From the NCBI RefSeq assembly GCF_026340255.1, contig NZ_JAPEPJ010000001.1, positions 2,349,001 to 2,413,000 of the forward strand: a stretch of 64,000 nt of DNA. Reading direction: 5' to 3'. Shown piece after piece: positions 29,301 through 40,552 of the stretch. How positions within the stretch are numbered: position 1 is the stretch's first letter; each line of letters begins with the position of its first letter. A program made the position numbers and the translations under genes. This DNA is from Streptomyces sp. NBC_01408. GTDB lineage: Bacteria > Actinomycetota > Actinomycetes > Streptomycetales > Streptomycetaceae. The notes beneath the pieces were generated by a model, which had not been told where the DNA came from, made no database searches, and saw nothing but the letters and a program-made list of their open reading frames with translations.

Positions 29301-31469
29301 GGGCTCGCCCGCGGCTACCACCGGGCGCCGGACAGGACCGCCGAGCGGTTCGTCGCCGACCCCCACGGCGCCCCCGGCGAACGGATGTACCGTTCCGGGG
29401 ACCTCGCGCGGTGGAGGCGGGACGGCACGCTCGAATTCATGGGCCGTCGCGACGGACAGGTGAAGTTCGGCGGTTTCAGGATCGAACTGGGCGAGGTCGA
29501 GTCCGCGCTGTCCCGCTTCCCCGGCGTCGCGCAGGCCGCGGCCGCGGTACGGGAGGACCGGCCCGGTCACCGCCGGCTCGTCGGGTACGTCGTGGCCGGG
29601 CCCCGAAAGGACATCGACCACGACGCGCTACGGCAGTTCGTCTCGGAGACCCTGCCCGCCTACGCGCTTCCGTCCGCGTACGTCGTACTCGACGAACTGC
29701 CGCTGTCGCCGAGCGGCAAGGTCGACCGGGCCGCTCTGCCCGCGCCGCACCACGAGGCCTCGTCCGCGCCGAGCGGCTACCGCGAGGAACTGCTCTGTGC
29801 GCTGTTCGCCGAAGTACTGGGCCTCGACTCCGTCGGCCGGGACGACCGCTTCTTCGACCTCGGCGGCGACAGCATCTCCTCCATCCAGCTGATCGGCCGG
29901 GCCCGCGCCGCGGGCCTCGGACTCAACCCCCGCGACGTGTTCACGCACCAGACCCCCGCCGCCCTGGCGGCCGCGGCCCGGTCCGCGTCGGTTCGCGCGG
30001 GAGAGACCGGACCCGTCGAGGACGAGGACGGGCAGCTGCCCGCCACGCCCGTTCTCGCCTGGTTCACCGAGCGCGGCGGGCACGCACCCGGGTTCGCCCA
30101 GTCCCGCCTGATGGAGCTGCCGTCCGGCGGGGACCTCACGGCCCTGCGGACGACGGTGGAGACGGTGGTGCGCAGGCACGACGCGCTCCGCCTGCGCCTC
30201 GTGGAGACACAGGGGACGGGTGCCCCGTCGCTGGAGATCCTGCGACCGGAGGACGTGGACCTGTCAGGAGCCGTACGGAAGGTCGACCTGACCGGCGAGC
30301 CTGACGGTGGCGGCGCGCGGATGGCCGCGGAGACCGAAGCGGCCCGCGACCGGCTCGATCCCTCCCGGGGGCACGACGTCGAGGTGGTCTGGTTCGAGCG
30401 CGGACCCGACCGGACCGGGATCGTCCTGGTGGCGATCCACCACTTCTCCGTCGACGAGGTGTCCTGGCGCATCCTCCTCCCGGAGCTGATCGAGTGCTGG
30501 GAGGCGCTGCACGAGGGCCGGGAGCCCGAACTGCGGCCCATCGGCACCTCCCTGCGGCGCTGGACCCGCGCCCTGCACACCGAGGCGCACACTCCCGACC
30601 GCGTCGCCGAGGTACCGGCGTGGCGACGCCTCCTCTCCGGCCCCGTCTCACAGCTGGGAACGCGGCCGCTCGGCGGATCCGAGGCGAAGTCGCGGCTGTC
30701 GCTGACCCTGCCCGCCGCGGTCACCGAACGCGTGCTGTCCGACGTACCGGACGCCTTCCACGCGACCGTCGACGACGTGTTCCTCGCCGCCCTCGCCCTC
30801 GCGGCGGCCCGGCAGCCCGGCCAGGGACCGGTGCTCCTGGTGGATGTGGAGGGACACGGCCGGGACGAGGAGCTGATGCGGGGGGCCGACCTGACGACGA
30901 CCGTCGGCTGGTTCACCAGCGTCCACCCCGTACGGCTCGACGTCAGCGGCCTGAACATCGCCGACGCCCTGGACGCCGGCCCCACGGCCGGCCAGACGGT
31001 CAAGACGGTCAAGGAGCAGCTGCGGGCCGTACCGGGGAGCGGGACGGGCTACGGCCTGCTCCGCTACCTCAACGCCGGGACCGCGGCCGACATGGCCGCG
31101 CTCCCCACCGCCGACATCAGCTACAACTACCTGGGCCGCACCAAGGGGCAGCGCACGGCACCCGCCGGGACCGCCGCGCGCGGCGTGGAGGAGACGCACG
31201 ACCAGCTGCTGCACCCGGTCGAGCTGAACATCGTGGTCCGCGAGTACGAGGACAGGCCGGCGCTCACCGCCGTGTGGACCTGGGCCACCGACCTGTTCGC
31301 CCCCGACTGGATCCCCGACCTCGCCCGGACGTGGTGCGAGGCGCTGGAAGCGTTCACCGAGCACACCGACGCCCCGGACGCGGGCGGCCTCACCCCCTCG
31401 GACCTGCTGGGTGCGGGCCTGAGCCAGACCGAGATCGACGCCCTTGAGGCCGAGTGGAGGAACTTGTGA
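14316..31469 (+). CDS. five-module nonribosomal peptide synthetase (Asx-Gly-Asx-Gly-D-X)
   Basis: 5717 residues ordered C-A-T, C-A-T, C-A-T, C-A-T, C-A-T-E. Condensation His pairs start at 146, 1167, 2215, 3262 and 4308, all with intact HHxxxDG. Carrier serines are 986, 2034, 3081, 4126 and 5186; the last is in GGDS, the form seen before epimerase domains. The E domain has HHFSVDE from 5375. Pocket residues read by eye are DLTKLGAVTK (module 1, Asp/Asn-like), DIVQLGVVWK (2 and 4, Gly-like), DLTKLGAVNK (3, Asp in calcium-dependent lipopeptides) and DAMMTGAVAK (5, unassigned). C1 begins like C6, which follows an epimerase, so C1 looks DCL-type. GTG 14316 has GGGGAAG upstream. The stop overlaps the next synthetase by four bases. 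Modules 1-2 and 3-4 are a recent duplication. Confidence 0.92.
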   Translation: MNARSQSIEDILPVTPLQEGMIFHHVYDEDAPDVYVAQIVFHLDGELDREALRTAAGELLRRHSSLRSALRQRRTGEWVRIIRREVRLPWRESDLAQLPADELDEAVAAEATADRTRRFRLGDAPLIRFTLLDLGEDRYRFVITAHHVVVDGWSMAVLLRELVTLYRNGADPRALPPVRSHRDFPDWLRNRDEDASRAAWREALDGVTGPCLIAPGADRTPVVPERVDFTLDEAAGIALTEVARSKGVSLNTVLQCAWAVVLSHLTGRDDILFGVTVSGRPSEFEGVENMVGLFINTVPIRIRLRPAESPADLLVRVQREQVQLMDHQYLGLKEIERVAGVDELFDAAMVFENFPRPADDAGAAMQVRDIESRNATHYPLTLVTGAGERIGGRLVHRPDLFDAERMDSIQAALLRVLRAFALTPELPLGRLDVLGAVERERVLVEWNDTAVEVPGVSLPVLFEECVAAFPGAVAVEAGGVSLSYGELDARVNRLARLLVLRGVGVESRVVVALPRSVDVVVALLAVVKSGAAYVPVDPGYPVERVGLMVEDSAPVLVVSESSVAGVFAGAGVPVVLLDDAGVVAELAGLSPVSLGVVPALSSAAYVIYTSGSTGRPKGVVVEHRSLGAYLLHARKTYEGAGGSSLVHTSVSFDLTVTALFTPLTCGGSVRLGEVTDASAGTSLMKMTPTHLVLLEGLGVSVAPSETLLLGGEALSGELLGRWRERHPDVAVFNAYGPSETTVTCCEWRLEPGEETPAGTVPIGRPFPNTRVFVLDDALRPVPVGVAGELYVAGAGVARGYLDRAGLTAERFVACPWGGGRMYRTGDVVRWRAEGVLEFVGRADDQVKVRGHRIELGEIESALGRCAGVARSVVLVREDVAGDRRLVGYVLPEPGLRLEPENLRAELGRGLPEFMVPSVVVVLDDVPLTPSGKVDRRALPAPVFPGSVAVRGPRSPREEILCGLFADVLGVERVGIDDGFFDLGGHSLLATRLVGRVRSVLGVELPIRQLFETPTVAGLGRVLEGAGAGRPAVVAGVRPERLPLSFGQQRLWFLHGLEGPSATYNVPMAVRLSGVLDREALRAALGDVVGRHESLRTVFAEDSAGAFQVVLGAGVEVPWDEESVTAAALVGRLVEVSGRAVDLARELPLRATLFELGEREHVLALVCHHIATDGWSLRPLVRDLTAAYEARVQGRVPQWAGLPVQYADYALWQRDFLGSETDSGSVISGQLGYWSEQLDGVPVELSLPVDRPRPLVASYRGARVDFVVPAEVSARLSGFARESRSSEFMVLQAVLALLLARSGAGEDIPIGTPIAGRGDDAVDDLVGMFINTLVLRTDVSGEPTFRELVDRVRETNLGAYAHQDVPFERLVEHLNPERSLSRHPLFQVMLSLNNHISAQESQRDAAGLTVDPIHPDHDVARFDLTFDFSEQGTGAEIRGALTYAVDLFDAVSVEALAARFVGLLGTVLGSPDVPVRRLDVLGAVERERVLVEWNDTAADMPGVAFPVLFEGCVAAFPGVVAVEAGGVSLSYGELDARVNRLARLLVLRGVGVESRVVVALPRSVDAVVALLAVVKSGAAYVPVDPGYPVERVGWVVEDSAPVLVVSESSVAGVFADVFAGAGVPVVLLDDVGVVAELAGLSPVSLGVVPALSSAAYVIYTSGSTGRPKGVVVPHSGVVGVLAALGPVVGADRVLAVTTFAFDIAVVELFAPLVSGGCVVVASSDVVADAELLVRLAVASGVSVVQATPSLWREVVGVAGGRLSGVRGLVGGEALPVEVASLMVAELASVVNVYGPTETTVWSTSAVVDGVSGVSIGRPLANERVFVLDDVLRPVPVGVRGELYVAGAGVVRGYHGRGDLTAERFVACPWGGGRMYRTGDVVRWRAEGVLEFVGRADAQVKVRGFRIELAEVESGLLSVAGVDRAVAVVDEGVLVGYVVAGPSAAVLDGAVVREGVRTVLPDYMVPTVVVVLDEIPLTPNGKVDRRALPAPVISGTVVGRGPRSPREEILCGLFAEVLGVERVGIDDGFFDLGGHSLLATRLVGRVRSVLGVEVSVRDLFDAPTVAGLGRVLEGAGAGRPAVMAGVRPERLPVSFGQQRLWFLHRLDGPVATYNIPLALSLSGVLDLEALRAAVSDVVARHESLRTVFGEDAEGAFQMILDPDTEVPWEHVRVDEGGLAERLRGAARYGFDLEREIPVRVSLFTTAPDQHTLLVLLHHIAGDGESIAPLRRDLVRAYQARAEGQAPEWAPLPVQYADYALWQRELLGSEDDPQSLISQQIGYWRDRLADLPAEITLPADRPRPAVPSRVGGRFTFELSTETHARAQELARQDNVTVFMVLQAALALLLSRSGAGDDVPIGTPVAGRNDDTVEDLVGLFINTLVLRNDLSGNPTFRELLARIRETDLGAYAHQDLPFERLVDLLNPERSLSRNPLFQVMLTFNDVARGAADDGSGELSLEERTVAIGAARHDLNLVLGERRDAVGGAEGIHAVLDYNTDLFDAVTVEMLAARLTGLLETVLESPDVPVRRLDVLGAVERERVLVEWNDTAVEVPGVSLPVLFEECVAAFPGAVAVEAGGVSLSYGELDARVNRLARLLVLRGVGVESRVVVALPRSVDVVVALLAVVKSGAAYVPVDPGYPVERVGLMVEDSAPVLVVSESSVAGVFAGAGVPVVLLDDAGVVAELAGLSPVSLGVVPALSSAAYVIYTSGSTGRPKGVVVEHRSLGAYLLHTRKTYEGVGGTSLVHTSVSFDLTLTALFTPLVSGGCVRLSEVAEAGSASFTKMTPSHLMLLEGLDASVAPSETLVLGGEALSGELLGRWRERHPDVVVFNAYGPSETTVNCCEWRLEPGEETPAGTVPIGRPFPNTRVFVLDDALRPVPVGVAGELYVAGAGVARGYLDRAGLTAERFVACPWGGGRMYRTGDVVRWRAEGVLEFVGRADDQVKVRGHRIELGEIESALGRCAGVARSVVLVREDVAGDRRLVGYVLPEPGARVDGEALRTELGRQLPEFMVPVAVLVLDEIPLTPNGKVDRKALPAPEFTAAVVRGPRSPREEILCGLFADVLGVERVGIDDGFFDLGGHSLLATRLVGRVRSVLGVELPIRQLFETPTVAGLGRVLEGAGAGRPAVVAGVRPERLPLSFGQQRLWFLHGLEGPSATYNVPMAVRLSGVLDREALRAALGDVVGRHESLRTVFAEDSAGAFQVVLGAGVEVPWDEESVTAAALVGRLVEVSGRAVDLARELPLRATLFELGEREHVLALVCHHIATDGWSLRPLVRDLTAAYEARVQGRVPQWAGLPVQYADYALWQRDFLGSETDSGSVISGQLGYWSEQLDGVPVELSLPVDRPRPLVASYRGARVDFVVPAEVSARLSGFARESRSSEFMVLQAVLALLLARSGAGEDIPIGTPIAGRGDDAVDDLVGMFINTLVLRTDVSGEPTFRELVDRVRETNLGAYAHQDVPFERLVEHLNPERSLSRHPLFQVMLTLHGEHDRQEIEPFAGLETTALTIDSSAAKTDLALAFAGDAENGLRGALTYAVDLFDAVSVEALAARFVGLLGTVLGSPDVPVRRLDVLGAVERERVLVEWNDTAADMPGVAFPVLFEGCVAAFPGVVAVEAGGVSLSYGELDARVNRLARLLVLRGVGVESRVVVALPRSVDAVVALLAVVKSGAAYVPVDPGYPVERVGWVVEDSAPVLVVSESSVAGVFADVFAGAGVPVVLLDDAGVVAELAGLSPVSLGVVPALSSAAYVIYTSGSTGRPKGVVVPHSGVVGVLAALGPVVGADRVLAVTTFAFDIAVVELFAPLVSGGCVVVASSDVVADAELLVRLAVASGVSVVQATPSLWREVVGVAGGRLSGVRGLVGGEALPVEVASLMVAELASVVNVYGPTETTVWSTSAVVDGVSGVSIGRPLANERVFVLDDVLRPVPVGVRGELYVAGAGVVRGYHGRGDLTAERFVACPWGGGRMYRTGDVVRWRAEGVLEFVGRADAQVKVRGFRIELAEVESGLLSVAGVDRAVAVVDEGVLVGYVVAGFSAVLDGAVVREGVRKVLPDYMVPTVVVVLDEIPLTPNGKVDRRALPAPVISGTVVGRGPRSPREEILCGLFAEVLGVERVGIDDGFFDLGGHSLLATRLVGRVRSVLGVEVSVRDLFDAPTVAGLGRVLEGAGAGRPAVVAGVRPVRLPVSFGQQRLWFLHRLDGPVATYNIPLALSLHGVLDVEALRSAVADVVARHESLRTVFGEDAEGAFQSVLDTDTAVVPWEHVQVSADGLAERLRGAARYGFDLEREIPVRVSLFTTAPDQHTLLVLLHHIAGDGESIAPLRRDLVRAYQARAEGQAPEWAPLPVQYADYALWQRELLGSEDDPQSLISQQIDYWRDRLADLPAEITLPADRPRPAVPSHSGDKVEFTVPAELHQAVSGLARDSRVTVFMVLQAALALLLSRSGAGDDVPIGTPVAGRNDDTVEDLVGLFINTLVLRNDLSGNPTFRELLARIRETDLGAYAHQDLPFERLVDLLNPERSLSRNPLFQVMLTLDTGSEPGGATAPDDAGELGVEMDSVAVGSVKADLVFGFAEPPAGEGPASGMEGQLHFNTDLFDRESAVALVGRFVHLLESLVGDPGSAVGGHDVLTAEERHDVVVRWNDAALRPAADATAATAVAMFRSVVEQAPQDTAVVFGERTLTYAELDSRSDRLAGLLARHGVGPETFVAIALERSMDWAVAVFAVLKAGGAFLPLDPGYPDDRIRFMLEDSGVPLILTQSALRDRVAQDGTPVLLVDDPAVEAAVLAGDLPAPAVDVRPLNSAYVIYTSGSTGRPKGVVIPHHGIPSLVSSLRDLWRIGRGSRALQMASLSFDASVMDLFGALLNGAALVLAPGDQPLGSEVARLVNDTGVTHMMLPPAVVSSLPEEEFPDGLTVTVGGDVCPPATARRWSARHRVINAYGPTEVTVAATAWPYRADQLHGLVPIGSPFHNQRVYLLDDALRPVPPGTVADLWIAGAGLARGYHRAPDRTAERFVADPHGAPGERMYRSGDLARWRRDGTLEFMGRRDGQVKFGGFRIELGEVESALSRFPGVAQAAAAVREDRPGHRRLVGYVVAGPRKDIDHDALRQFVSETLPAYALPSAYVVLDELPLSPSGKVDRAALPAPHHEASSAPSGYREELLCALFAEVLGLDSVGRDDRFFDLGGDSISSIQLIGRARAAGLGLNPRDVFTHQTPAALAAAARSASVRAGETGPVEDEDGQLPATPVLAWFTERGGHAPGFAQSRLMELPSGGDLTALRTTVETVVRRHDALRLRLVETQGTGAPSLEILRPEDVDLSGAVRKVDLTGEPDGGGARMAAETEAARDRLDPSRGHDVEVVWFERGPDRTGIVLVAIHHFSVDEVSWRILLPELIECWEALHEGREPELRPIGTSLRRWTRALHTEAHTPDRVAEVPAWRRLLSGPVSQLGTRPLGGSEAKSRLSLTLPAAVTERVLSDVPDAFHATVDDVFLAALALAAARQPGQGPVLLVDVEGHGRDEELMRGADLTTTVGWFTSVHPVRLDVSGLNIADALDAGPTAGQTVKTVKEQLRAVPGSGTGYGLLRYLNAGTAADMAALPTADISYNYLGRTKGQRTAPAGTAARGVEETHDQLLHPVELNIVVREYEDRPALTAVWTWATDLFAPDWIPDLARTWCEALEAFTEHTDAPDAGGLTPSDLLGAGLSQTEIDALEAEWRNL
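15611..21629 (+). repeat. dimodule duplication, copy 1 (A1-T1-C2-A2-T2-C3)
   Basis: About 6.0 kb that recurs at 21902-27908, offset by 6291 bases at the left end and 6279 at the right. Long tracts look identical (for example 17163-18470 with 23448-24760). Differences cluster in the A-domain specificity part, in small parts of C3, and in the C-A linkers. Confidence 0.9.
21902..27908 (+). repeat. dimodule duplication, copy 2 (A3-T3-C4-A4-T4-C5)
   Basis: In-frame second copy of 15611-21629 in the same gene. It repeats the Asx-Gly pair of modules, giving Asx-Gly-Asx-Gly. Confidence 0.9.
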
Positions 31470-34400
31470 GCAACGCCCGGCCGCTGGACATCCTGCCGCT
31501 CTCCCCGATGCAGGAGGGCATGCTGTTCCACCGCCTCTACGACCAGGACGCCCCTGACGTCTACGCCGCGCAGCTGGCCGTGGACCTCGAAGGGGAACTG
31601 TCCGTCCCGTCCCTGCGGGCCGCCGCCAAGGCCCTGCTCGACCGGCATCCCGCGCTGCGGGCGGCGTTCCGCCACGAGGGGGTGAGCCGTCCGGTCCAGA
31701 TCATTCCGCGGGCGGTCCCCCTCCCGTGGAGCGAGCACGACCTGAGCGGATACCCCGAGGAGGAACGGGAGTCACTCCTGGCCGACCTGCTGCTGGCGGA
31801 CCGCCACGAGCCGTTCGACCTGACCACCCCGCCGCTGGTCCGGTTCCGGTACGTACGGCTCGCCGCGGACCGGCACGTCTTCGTGATGTCCAACCACCAC
31901 CTGCTGTACGACGGGTGGTCCCAGCCGATCGTGCTGCGTGACCTGGTGACCCTGTACGCCACGGGTGGTGACGCGTCGGGCCTGCCCGCAGTCCGCCCGC
32001 CGCGCGCCCACCTCGAATGGCTCTCCCGCAGGGACCGGGACGCGGACCGCGCGGCCTGGGCCGCCGTCATGGACGGCTTCGACGAGGCGTCGCTCATCGC
32101 CCCCGCGGGTACCGGGGCGCCCACGGCGCTTCCCGCGCTGCGGGAAGTGGCCCTCGACGCGGAGAGCACCGCGGCACTGGTCCGGCGGGCACGGAGCCTC
32201 GGCGTCACCCAGAGCACCATGGTCCAGACCGCGTGGGCCCTGGTCCTCGGTCAGTTCACCGGACGGACCGACGTCGTGTTCGGCGCCACCGTCTCCGGCC
32301 GCCCCGCCGAGATCGCAGGCTTCGAGACCATGGTGGGCCTGTTCATCAACACCCTGCCCGTACGGGTCCGGATGCGTCCCACGGAGTCCCTGACCGACCT
32401 CGTCGCCCGCGTCCAGGACGAGCAGGCGGGACTCATGCCGCACCACCACTACGACCTGCCGTCGATCAAGCAGCTCTCCGGGCTGCGCGGGGACAGCCCG
32501 CTCTTCGACTCCCTGCTGATCTACGAGAACTACCCCGCCGCGCCGACCGGGGCCGTCGCCGCGACAACGGACCGAGGCGAGCTGCGGATCGCGGGCGTGC
32601 GGGGGCAGGAGGCCACGCACTACCCGCTCACGCTGATGGCCGTGCCGGGAGACACCCTGACCATCCGGCTCTCCCACCGCGAGGACCTGCTCGACGCGGC
32701 GACCACCGAGTACCTGGGCGCGTGCCTCCTGCGCGCGCTGCGCATGCTCGCCGGCGAGACGCAGACGCCGGTGGGCCGGGTCGACGTACGCGATGCGAGC
32801 AGGCGCGTGCTGCCGGCCGCATCCTACGGACCGGACGCGCCAGTACCCGCCCCGTTGCCGGTGTTGTTCGAGGGGTGTGTGGCGGCTTTCCCGGGTGTGG
32901 TGGCGGTGGAGGCCGGGGGTGTGTCGTTGTCGTATGGGGAGTTGGATGCGCGGGTGAATCGGCTTGCGCGGTTGTTGGTGTTGCGTGGTGTGGGGGTGGA
33001 GTCGCGGGTTGTGGTGGCGTTGCCGCGGTCGGTGGATGCGGTGGTGGCGTTGTTGGCGGTGGTGAAGTCGGGTGCTGCTTATGTTCCGGTTGATCCGGGG
33101 TATCCGGTGGAGCGTGTGGGGTGGGTGGTGGAGGATTCGGCGCCGGTTTTGGTGGTGTCGGAGTCTTCTGTTGCTGGTGTGTTTGCGGATGTTTTTGCTG
33201 GTGCTGGTGTGCCGGTGGTGTTGTTGGATGATGCGGGTGTGGTGGCGGAGTTGGCGGGGTTGTCGCCGGTTTCGCTGGGTGTGGTGCCGGCGCTTTCTTC
33301 GGCTGCGTATGTGATTTATACGTCGGGTTCGACGGGTCGGCCGAAGGGTGTGGTGGTTCCGCATTCGGGTGTGGTGGGTGTGTTGGCTGCTTTGGGTCCG
33401 GTGGTGGGTGCGGACCGGGTGCTGGCGGTGACGACGTTCGCTTTTGATATCGCGGTGGTGGAGTTGTTTGCGCCGTTGGTGTCGGGTGGGTGTGTGGTGG
33501 TGGCGTCTTCGGATGTGGTGGCTGACGCGGAGTTGTTGGTGCGTTTGGCGGTTGCTTCTGGGGTGTCGGTGGTTCAGGCGACGCCGAGTTTGTGGCGTGA
33601 GGTGGTGGGTGTTGCGGGTGGCCGGCTTTCGGGTGTGCGGGGGTTGGTGGGTGGTGAGGCGTTGCCGGTTGAGGTGGCGTCGTTGATGGTGGCCGAGTTG
33701 GCTTCGGTGGTGAATGTGTATGGGCCGACGGAGACGACGGTGTGGTCGACGTCGGCGGTGGTGGATGGTGTGTCGGGGGTGTCGATCGGGCGTCCGTTGG
33801 CTAATGAGCGGGTGTTTGTTCTCGATGATGTGCTGCGTCCGGTGCCGGTGGGTGTCCGGGGTGAGTTGTATGTGGCGGGTGCGGGTGTGGTGCGGGGTTA
33901 TCACGGTCGTGGTGATCTGACTGCGGAGCGTTTTGTGGCGTGTCCGTGGGGTGGCGGGCGTATGTATCGCACGGGTGATGTGGTGCGGTGGAGTCCACAG
34001 GGTGTGCTGGAGTTTGTGGGGCGTGCGGATGCGCAGGTGAAGGTGCGTGGTTTCCGTATCGAGCTGGCCGAAGTCGAATCAGGGCTGCTGTCGGTTGCGG
34101 GAGTGGACCGTGCCGTTGCCGTCGTCGACGAAGGTGTACTCGTCGGTTATGTGGTCGCCGGGCCCTCGGCTGCTGTCCTCGACGGGGCTGTGGTCCGTGA
34201 AGGTGCGCGGAAGGTCCTGCCGGACTACATGGTTCCGACGGTGGTCGTGGTTTTGGATGAGATTCCGTTGACGCCGAACGGAAAGGTGGACCGCCGGGCT
34301 CTTCCGGCACCGGTTATTTCCGGGACGGTGGTGGGGCGTGGTCCGCGTTCGCCGCGGGAGGAGATCCTGTGTGGTCTTTTCGCCGAGGTGCTGGGTGTGG

Positions 34401-37400
34401 AGCGGGTCGGGATCGATGACGGGTTCTTCGATCTGGGTGGTCATTCGTTGTTGGCGACGCGTCTGGTGGGCCGGGTGCGTTCGGTGCTGGGTGTGGAGGT
34501 TTCGGTCCGGGACCTGTTCGATGCGCCGACCGTGGCGGGGCTCGGCCGTGTCCTGGAGGGTGCGGGGGCGGGTCGTCCGGCGGTGGTTGCGGGTGTGCGG
34601 CCGGAGCGGTTGCCGGTGTCGTTCGGCCAGCAGCGGCTGTGGTTCCTGCACCGTCTTGACGGTCCGGTGGCGACCTACAACATTCCCCTCGCGCTGAGCC
34701 TGCACGGCGTCCTGGACGTGGAGGCGCTGCGTTCGGCGGTTGCTGATGTGGTGGCCCGGCATGAGAGTTTGCGGACGGTGTTCGGGGAGGACGCCGAAGG
34801 CGCCTTCCAGCACGTCCTCGACACCGGTACGGCTGTTGTGCCCTGGGAACACGTCCGGGTCGACGAGGGCGGGCTGGGGGAGCGGCTGCGGGGTGCGGCC
34901 CGGTACGGGTTCGACCTCGAACGGGAGATCCCCGTCCGGGTGAGCCTGTTCACCACCGCCCCCGACCAGCACACCCTGCAGATCGCCTTCCATCACATAG
35001 CGATCGACGCCTGGTCGGTCCGGCCCCTCGTGAGGGACCTGGCGGCCTCGTACCAGGCCCGGGCCGCAGGCCAGGCACCCGAGTGGGCACCGCTGCCGGT
35101 GCAGTACGCGGACTACGCGCTGTGGCAGCGGGAGCTGCTGGGCTCGGAGGAGGATCCGCAGTCGCTGATCTCGGGGCAGATCGGCTACTGGCGGGAACGC
35201 CTGGCCGATCTTCCCGCCGAGATCACCCTCCCCGCCGACCGCCCCCGCCCCGCCGTCCCCTCGCATTCCGGGGACAAGGTCGAGTTCACGGTTCCGGCAG
35301 AGGTCCACCAGGCGGTGTCGGGTCTGGCCCGGGACTCCCGGGTGACGGTGTTCATGGTCCTCCAGGCCGCGCTGGCCCTGCTGCTCTCGCGTTCCGGAGC
35401 CGGTGACGACGTCCCGATCGGCACCCCGGTCGCCGGCCGCAACGACGACACCGTCGAAGACCTCGTCGGCCTCTTCATCAACACCCTCGTCCTGCGCAAC
35501 GACCTCTCCGGCAACCCGACCTTCCGCGAACTCCTCGCCCGGATCCGCGAAACCGACCTCGGCGCCTACGCCCACCAGGACCTCCCCTTCGAACGACTCG
35601 TCGACCTCCTCAACCCCGAACGCTCCCTCTCCCGCAACCCCCTCTTCCAAGTCATGCTCACCTTCAACAACACGGCGTCCGTGGACGAGGTCGTGCCGTC
35701 CTCGTCCGGGGCGGACCTGAGCATCGGGGCGCAGGCCAGCGGGACCGCGACGGCCAAGTTCGACCTGCTGCTCTCCGTCGGCGAGCTGCGCGGCGCCCAG
35801 GGCGAACCTGCGGGAATGAACGCGGTGTTCGAGTACGACGCCGCCCGCTTCGACCCGGGGACCGTACGCGCCCTGGGCGGGCGCCTCATCGCCGTACTTG
35901 AGCAGGTCACCCGGGACCCGCAGGTCAAGGCAGGGGGGGTCGTCCTGACGCTGCCGGAGGAGAGGGCCACGATCAGCACCTGGAACGGCACCCGCCGGGC
36001 GGCCCCGGCCGCGGGACTGCACGAGCTCTTCGCCCGGCAGGTCCACCGACGCGAAGCGCACCCCGCCGTCGTGGACGGGGACCAGGTCCTCGGCTACGCG
36101 GAACTCGACGACCGGTCCAGCCGGATGGCCCGGCTCCTCATCGAACGGGGTGCGCGCCCCGACACCGTCGTGGCGCTGGCGCTGCCGCGCGGTGTGGACT
36201 TCATCGTCGGCCTCGTCGCCACCCTGAAGACGGGTGCCGCGTACCTTCCCCTCGATTCGGGACTCCCCGACGCACGGATCCGCTACGTGCTGGACGACGT
36301 CCGGCCCGGCGTCGTCCTGACCACGGCCGCTCTCGCGGACAGGATCCCCGGACCGGTCCTGGTGCCCGACGAGGCGGCGCTGCGGGCTGCTTCCCCCACC
36401 GCGCCGACCGACGAGGACCGGGGCGCGCCGGTCCTGCCCGCCCACCCCGTCTACATCCTGCACACCTCCGGTTCCACGGGCGAGCCCAAGGCCGTCGAGA
36501 TGACCACCGGCGCCATCCGGAACCTGCTGGACTGGCACGAGCGGGCCGTGCCCGGCGGCGAGGACACCGTCACGGCCCAGTTCACGGCGACCGGCTTCGA
36601 CGTGTCCGCCCAGGAGATCCTCTCCGCCCTGCTCTCCGGCAAGACCCTCGCGATCTGCCCGGAGGACGTGCGCCGGGACCCGGAGCGGCTGGTCGCCTGG
36701 CTGCGGGACGCCGAGGTGGAGGAGCTGTTCGCCCCCACGCTGGTCCTGGACGCCGTGTGCGCGGCCGCCCTGGAGTGCGGTGAGGACCTGCCCGCGCTCA
36801 GGCACATCGCCCAGGCAGGTGAGGCGTTGGTGACAGCCGGTGCCGTACGGCGCTACCTCGCGCACACCGGGCCCCGGGTGACCCTGCACAACCATTACGG
36901 GCCCACCGAGACCCATGTGGTGACCGCCCTGGCCCTGCCGCAGGGCGCGGCGGACCGCAGCGACACCCACCCCATCGGCGAACCCCTGCCGAACGTCGGC
37001 GCCCACGTCCTGGACTCCTGGCTGCAGCCCGTACCTCCCGGCACCCCCGGTGAGCTGTACGTCTCGGGCACGGCCCTGGCCCGTGGCTACCGCGGCCGCC
37101 CCGGGCTGACGGCCGACCGCTTCGTGGCCTGCCCCTTCGAAGGGGCAGGTGAGCGGATGTACCGGACCGGCGACCTCGTACGCCGTACGCCCGACGGGAA
37201 CCTGCACCACCTGGGAAGGATCGACGACCAGGTCAAGATCCGCGGCTTCCGGATCGAACCGGGGGAGATCGCTGCGGCACTGCGGACGGACCCCACGGTG
37301 TCCGCGGCGGCCGTCCTCGTCCGCGACGGGTCCTCGCTCGTGGCCTTCGTGACGGCGGCGGAGGGCCGCACGCCGTCGGCATCGGCGATGCGGGCCCACC

Positions 37401-38611
37401 TGACGCGGACCGTTCCCGACTACATGGTCCCCACCGAGTACGTCGTGGTGGGGGAGCTGCCGCTGACCCGCAACGGCAAGCTCGACCGGCGCGCCCTGCT
37501 GGCCATCGAGACGGTCAGGCCGGCCCCGCGCTCGGCCGCGACGGAGCTGGAGAAGCAGATCTGCGCCGTGTTCGCCGAGGTGCTCGGAGCCGAGGAGGTC
37601 GGGCCCGAGGACGACTTCTTCCACCTGGGCGGCCACTCGTTCCTGGCCACCCGGGCCGTGCGGCTCCTCCAGGACCGGCTGGAGACCGAACTGAGCGTCC
37701 GCAGCCTGTTCGAGGCCCCGACACCCGCCGCGCTCGCCCTGGAGGTCGGGCGCACCAGCGGCCGGGACTCCTTCGCGCCCGTGCTGCCGCTGCGTACCGG
37801 AGGCGCCGGGCGGCCGCTGTTCTGCGTGCACCCCGGTGGCGGGATGGCCTGGTGCTACGCGGGCCTGCTGACCCACCTGGACCCGGACGTGCCCGTCCAC
37901 GGTCTGCAGGCCAGGGCGTTCAGCAATCCGGGGGCGATGCCGGGGACGATGGCGGAGATGGCCGCGGACTACCTCCGGCAGATCCTGGAGATCCAGCCGG
38001 AGGGCCCGTACCGGCTCCTCGGCTGGTCCTTCGGCGGGGTGATGAGCCATGCCCTCGCCGCGGAACTCCAGAGCCGCGGTCAGGAGGTCGAGCTGCTCGT
38101 CGTGGTGGACGCCTATCCGGGCTCCGCTGACGGCATGTCCGAGGAGGGCGCGCTGGAGCACGCGCTGGGCGAGCTGGAGGACCGGCTCCTCGTCGACAAC
38201 TTCACGGCGTCCCGGTTCTCCTTCGATCCGGCCGACCTGACGGCCGACCGGGATGCCCTGATCTCGCGCTACCTGCTCTTCCTCAAGGAGAACGAGCATC
38301 CGCTCGCTGCGGTGGGGGAGGACGTGCTGCTGGCGATGAAGGACGTCTGGATCAACAACAGCAGGCTACTGGCCGGCCACCGGCCGGCCCTGTTCCAGGG
38401 GGACATGCTGCTGTTCAAGGCCACCGACGTGCCGGAGCACATCCGGGAACGGGCCCACGAGGCCGCCTGGGTCCCCTTCGTGAGCGGCTGCGTCGACGTC
38501 CGTCCCGTACACGCCGAACACGAGCAGCTGCTCACCGTACCCGCGCACCTGGCCACCATCGGGCAGGCGCTGGCGGCGCGGCTGGAGGAGGTGTCCCGGA
38601 AGGATTCCTGA
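31466..38611 (+). CDS. two-module nonribosomal peptide synthetase with thioesterase (Gly-Pro-TE)
   Basis: 2381 residues: C-A-T, C-A-T, TE. C6 has HHLLYDG from 144 and the QEGMLFH start typical of DCL domains, fitting the epimerase that ends the preceding subunit. A6 reads DIVQLGVVWK (Gly-like). C7 has HHIAIDA from 1176, with Ala where Gly is normal. A7 reads DVQFAAHVVK, a proline code. Carrier serines are 994 and 2058. The type I thioesterase, about 2105-2381, has GWSFGG with nucleophile Ser2188 and a late His in HAEHEQLL; it should release or cyclise the peptide. GTG 31466 lies in the stop of the upstream gene (GTGA) with GGAGG five bases before; GTG 31454 is less likely. Confidence 0.92.
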   Translation: MSNARPLDILPLSPMQEGMLFHRLYDQDAPDVYAAQLAVDLEGELSVPSLRAAAKALLDRHPALRAAFRHEGVSRPVQIIPRAVPLPWSEHDLSGYPEEERESLLADLLLADRHEPFDLTTPPLVRFRYVRLAADRHVFVMSNHHLLYDGWSQPIVLRDLVTLYATGGDASGLPAVRPPRAHLEWLSRRDRDADRAAWAAVMDGFDEASLIAPAGTGAPTALPALREVALDAESTAALVRRARSLGVTQSTMVQTAWALVLGQFTGRTDVVFGATVSGRPAEIAGFETMVGLFINTLPVRVRMRPTESLTDLVARVQDEQAGLMPHHHYDLPSIKQLSGLRGDSPLFDSLLIYENYPAAPTGAVAATTDRGELRIAGVRGQEATHYPLTLMAVPGDTLTIRLSHREDLLDAATTEYLGACLLRALRMLAGETQTPVGRVDVRDASRRVLPAASYGPDAPVPAPLPVLFEGCVAAFPGVVAVEAGGVSLSYGELDARVNRLARLLVLRGVGVESRVVVALPRSVDAVVALLAVVKSGAAYVPVDPGYPVERVGWVVEDSAPVLVVSESSVAGVFADVFAGAGVPVVLLDDAGVVAELAGLSPVSLGVVPALSSAAYVIYTSGSTGRPKGVVVPHSGVVGVLAALGPVVGADRVLAVTTFAFDIAVVELFAPLVSGGCVVVASSDVVADAELLVRLAVASGVSVVQATPSLWREVVGVAGGRLSGVRGLVGGEALPVEVASLMVAELASVVNVYGPTETTVWSTSAVVDGVSGVSIGRPLANERVFVLDDVLRPVPVGVRGELYVAGAGVVRGYHGRGDLTAERFVACPWGGGRMYRTGDVVRWSPQGVLEFVGRADAQVKVRGFRIELAEVESGLLSVAGVDRAVAVVDEGVLVGYVVAGPSAAVLDGAVVREGARKVLPDYMVPTVVVVLDEIPLTPNGKVDRRALPAPVISGTVVGRGPRSPREEILCGLFAEVLGVERVGIDDGFFDLGGHSLLATRLVGRVRSVLGVEVSVRDLFDAPTVAGLGRVLEGAGAGRPAVVAGVRPERLPVSFGQQRLWFLHRLDGPVATYNIPLALSLHGVLDVEALRSAVADVVARHESLRTVFGEDAEGAFQHVLDTGTAVVPWEHVRVDEGGLGERLRGAARYGFDLEREIPVRVSLFTTAPDQHTLQIAFHHIAIDAWSVRPLVRDLAASYQARAAGQAPEWAPLPVQYADYALWQRELLGSEEDPQSLISGQIGYWRERLADLPAEITLPADRPRPAVPSHSGDKVEFTVPAEVHQAVSGLARDSRVTVFMVLQAALALLLSRSGAGDDVPIGTPVAGRNDDTVEDLVGLFINTLVLRNDLSGNPTFRELLARIRETDLGAYAHQDLPFERLVDLLNPERSLSRNPLFQVMLTFNNTASVDEVVPSSSGADLSIGAQASGTATAKFDLLLSVGELRGAQGEPAGMNAVFEYDAARFDPGTVRALGGRLIAVLEQVTRDPQVKAGGVVLTLPEERATISTWNGTRRAAPAAGLHELFARQVHRREAHPAVVDGDQVLGYAELDDRSSRMARLLIERGARPDTVVALALPRGVDFIVGLVATLKTGAAYLPLDSGLPDARIRYVLDDVRPGVVLTTAALADRIPGPVLVPDEAALRAASPTAPTDEDRGAPVLPAHPVYILHTSGSTGEPKAVEMTTGAIRNLLDWHERAVPGGEDTVTAQFTATGFDVSAQEILSALLSGKTLAICPEDVRRDPERLVAWLRDAEVEELFAPTLVLDAVCAAALECGEDLPALRHIAQAGEALVTAGAVRRYLAHTGPRVTLHNHYGPTETHVVTALALPQGAADRSDTHPIGEPLPNVGAHVLDSWLQPVPPGTPGELYVSGTALARGYRGRPGLTADRFVACPFEGAGERMYRTGDLVRRTPDGNLHHLGRIDDQVKIRGFRIEPGEIAAALRTDPTVSAAAVLVRDGSSLVAFVTAAEGRTPSASAMRAHLTRTVPDYMVPTEYVVVGELPLTRNGKLDRRALLAIETVRPAPRSAATELEKQICAVFAEVLGAEEVGPEDDFFHLGGHSFLATRAVRLLQDRLETELSVRSLFEAPTPAALALEVGRTSGRDSFAPVLPLRTGGAGRPLFCVHPGGGMAWCYAGLLTHLDPDVPVHGLQARAFSNPGAMPGTMAEMAADYLRQILEIQPEGPYRLLGWSFGGVMSHALAAELQSRGQEVELLVVVDAYPGSADGMSEEGALEHALGELEDRLLVDNFTASRFSFDPADLTADRDALISRYLLFLKENEHPLAAVGEDVLLAMKDVWINNSRLLAGHRPALFQGDMLLFKATDVPEHIRERAHEAAWVPFVSGCVDVRPVHAEHEQLLTVPAHLATIGQALAARLEEVSRKDS
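32861..35665 (+). repeat. third copy of the Gly-module unit (A6-T6-C7)
   Basis: Nearly identical to A2-T2-C3 (from 18831) and A4-T4-C5 of the first synthetase, but in the second gene. The identity starts abruptly at 32853-32861. It is interrupted around 34970-35060, where the catalytic patch of C7 differs. Confidence 0.88.
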
Positions 38612-38617
38612 CCCGGC

Positions 38618-40246
38618 TCAGGAGGCGCTCGGCCCCCCGGGCAGCACGTCCTTCGAGACCAGGCGCTCACCGGAGTAGCACAGCCGGTAGATGTCCACCT
38701 GGTCCAGGACGTTCCCGTTCGACCGGTAGAACGCGCAGGACGTGCCGGGAACCCGGGGGGCCGACCGGACGCTGTCGGACGGGTAGCGGTACTCCTGGTG
38801 CGGCAGCCGTCCGGTGAACTCGGTGCGCTGCTGACCGACCTCTATGGCCGAATAGTCCGTGGGGCGCAGCACCGACGAGGACAACTGGTAGGCGAGGTAG
38901 GCGGCGGTCGGCAGCACGCTGAGGGCGGCCGCCGCGGGCAGGGCGAACGCCACCGCGAACCGCAGCCAGGCGGTACGCCGGGCGTCCCCCAGCCGGCGGT
39001 CCGACTCCGCGCCGGGGGGCGGCGGCGTCTCCTGCACGGCCTGGTCCGGCGGTGTCGCGCCCACCCGGTCGGGCATCCGGGCGGTCACCCGGAACCCTCC
39101 TTCGAACGGTTGGGCCACCAGCACACCGCGCAGCGCGGTCACCCGCTCGCGCAGCCCCTCCAGCCCCCGGTTGCCGGAGATCGCCCCCGGCAGCGGACCG
39201 GCGGGCGGAGCCGAGTTGGTCACCCTCGTCTCGGTGAGCCCGTTCTCGTGGGAGATCAGTACGTGGACGGCGCTGCCCGGGGCGTGCTTCGTGGCGTTGG
39301 TCAGCGCTTCCTGCACCACGCGGTACACGGCGTGCCCGATCAGCGGGGACAGTGCGGGACTCTCCCCGGAGCGCTCCAGCGTCACGGCCATGCCGGAGGC
39401 GGCCGCCCGGTCCAGGAGCTCTTCCACGGACTCGACCGTCGACTCCTTCGGGCCCGTCTCCCTGTCGTCGCGCAGGACGGTCACCGTCTCGCGCAGCGCG
39501 TCCACGGCCTCCGACACGGTCCTGCGCAACTCGGCCACGTCGTCGCGGTCCTGCTCGCTCAGCGTCGGCGAGAGTTCCAGCGCGCCCGCCCGCAGGGCGA
39601 TGAGGCTGAGCACGTGCCCGAGGGAGTCGTGCATGTCGGAGGCGATTTCGGTCCGTTCGCGCAGTCGCGCCTGCACCGCCGTGAAGCGCTGCTGCTCCTC
39701 CAGGCTCCGTGCCAGCCGCCAGCCACCGCGGACCAGCGCCAACCGGGCCTGCTGGTACCGGCCGACGAGCCAGGGCAGCAGCAGAGCCAGCGGCAGCATG
39801 GAAATGGTGTAGAACCACCACACGGCGCCGACGCCCAGTACCGCACAGACCGCGAAGTCCACGGTCAGGCAGGCGGCGAGCACCAGGAGCGGATTGAACC
39901 GCGAACCGCCGCGGACACCCATCAGGTAGGTCATCACGGCCAGCGCCAGCGCGTACGCGTTCCCGGGGCTGGACCCGTTCGCCAGACCCGCGGCACACAG
40001 CCCGTTGACGGCGAACACCGCTGCCCCCGGCCACCGGCGGCTCGCCGGGACGGCCACGGCGAGCACGACCGCGGGAAGGACCAGACCCTGGGCGACGGAG
40101 GGCCGTTCCGTGTCCGGGAAGCCGACGACGCCAGCCGTGGTGAGCACCGCCCACAGGGCCACGTCGCGCAGCACCGTCCTCAACGTCGGGGCGGGTCCGG
40201 ACGGGTTCTTCCGCGCACCCTCTTCATCGATCTCGCTCTCCCACAT
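38618..40246 (-). CDS. sensor histidine kinase with C-terminal membrane-anchored tail
   Basis: About 542 residues. Several N-terminal membrane helices precede a HisKA_3 phosphoacceptor box (MHDSLGHVLSLIALRAG) and an HATPase domain with EALTNATKHA and GNRGLEGLRERV. After the ATPase comes a Pro-rich linker and then a hydrophobic segment (FAVAFALPAAAALSVLPTAAYLAYQ, split here as FAVAFALPAAAALSVLP then TAAYLAYQ). A roughly 70-residue tail with two cysteines (GTSCAFY and RLCYSG) ends the protein and should lie outside the cell. It converges with the synthetase operon, stopping seven bases from it. ATG 40246 has TATAGGGT just upstream on its strand; ATG 40303 is possible. The likely partner is the regulator at 5555-6259. 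Confidence 0.85.
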   Translation of the reverse strand: MWESEIDEEGARKNPSGPAPTLRTVLRDVALWAVLTTAGVVGFPDTERPSVAQGLVLPAVVLAVAVPASRRWPGAAVFAVNGLCAAGLANGSSPGNAYALALAVMTYLMGVRGGSRFNPLLVLAACLTVDFAVCAVLGVGAVWWFYTISMLPLALLLPWLVGRYQQARLALVRGGWRLARSLEEQQRFTAVQARLRERTEIASDMHDSLGHVLSLIALRAGALELSPTLSEQDRDDVAELRRTVSEAVDALRETVTVLRDDRETGPKESTVESVEELLDRAAASGMAVTLERSGESPALSPLIGHAVYRVVQEALTNATKHAPGSAVHVLISHENGLTETRVTNSAPPAGPLPGAISGNRGLEGLRERVTALRGVLVAQPFEGGFRVTARMPDRVGATPPDQAVQETPPPPGAESDRRLGDARRTAWLRFAVAFALPAAAALSVLPTAAYLAYQLSSSVLRPTDYSAIEVGQQRTEFTGRLPHQEYRYPSDSVRSAPRVPGTSCAFYRSNGNVLDQVDIYRLCYSGERLVSKDVLPGGPSAS

Positions 40247-40552
40247 CACCCGCCCGACCCTATAGACCAGCCCGTGGACCGGGTTTGGGGAGGTCACGAG
40301 CATGCCAGCGATCAGGGACTTTGCGAGAGGGATGGAGATCGTTGACACGGTCGGCGGTCCCTTGGCACCGTCTCTCAAGGAGAGCGCCGCCGCCCCCGCG
40401 AACCCGGCGGGGAAGCCGTGCGCACAGCACGGCACGGCACCGGACGCCCGGTTCACGAGCCGGGGGCAGAACCGACACCCGGCGAAGTTCTCACGCCCAC
40501 CGGACGGGGCCACGGCGCCCCGTATGTACGCGACCTCGCCAGGAGCCCTGCC
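40247..40552. other. divergent intergenic region, kinase genes
   Basis: Shared upstream region of the histidine kinase (leftward) and the GHMP kinase (rightward). TATAGGGT on the minus strand at 40257-40264 would give the histidine kinase a very short leader. TTGACA at 40342-40347 on the plus strand is a perfect -35, but the -10 position is poor. No gene is supported here. Confidence 0.4.

Noticed and set aside
40342..40371. Consensus promoter TTGACA before the GHMP kinase
   Set aside because: The -35 is perfect but no acceptable -10 lies at 16-19 bases, so I did not list it as a promoter.
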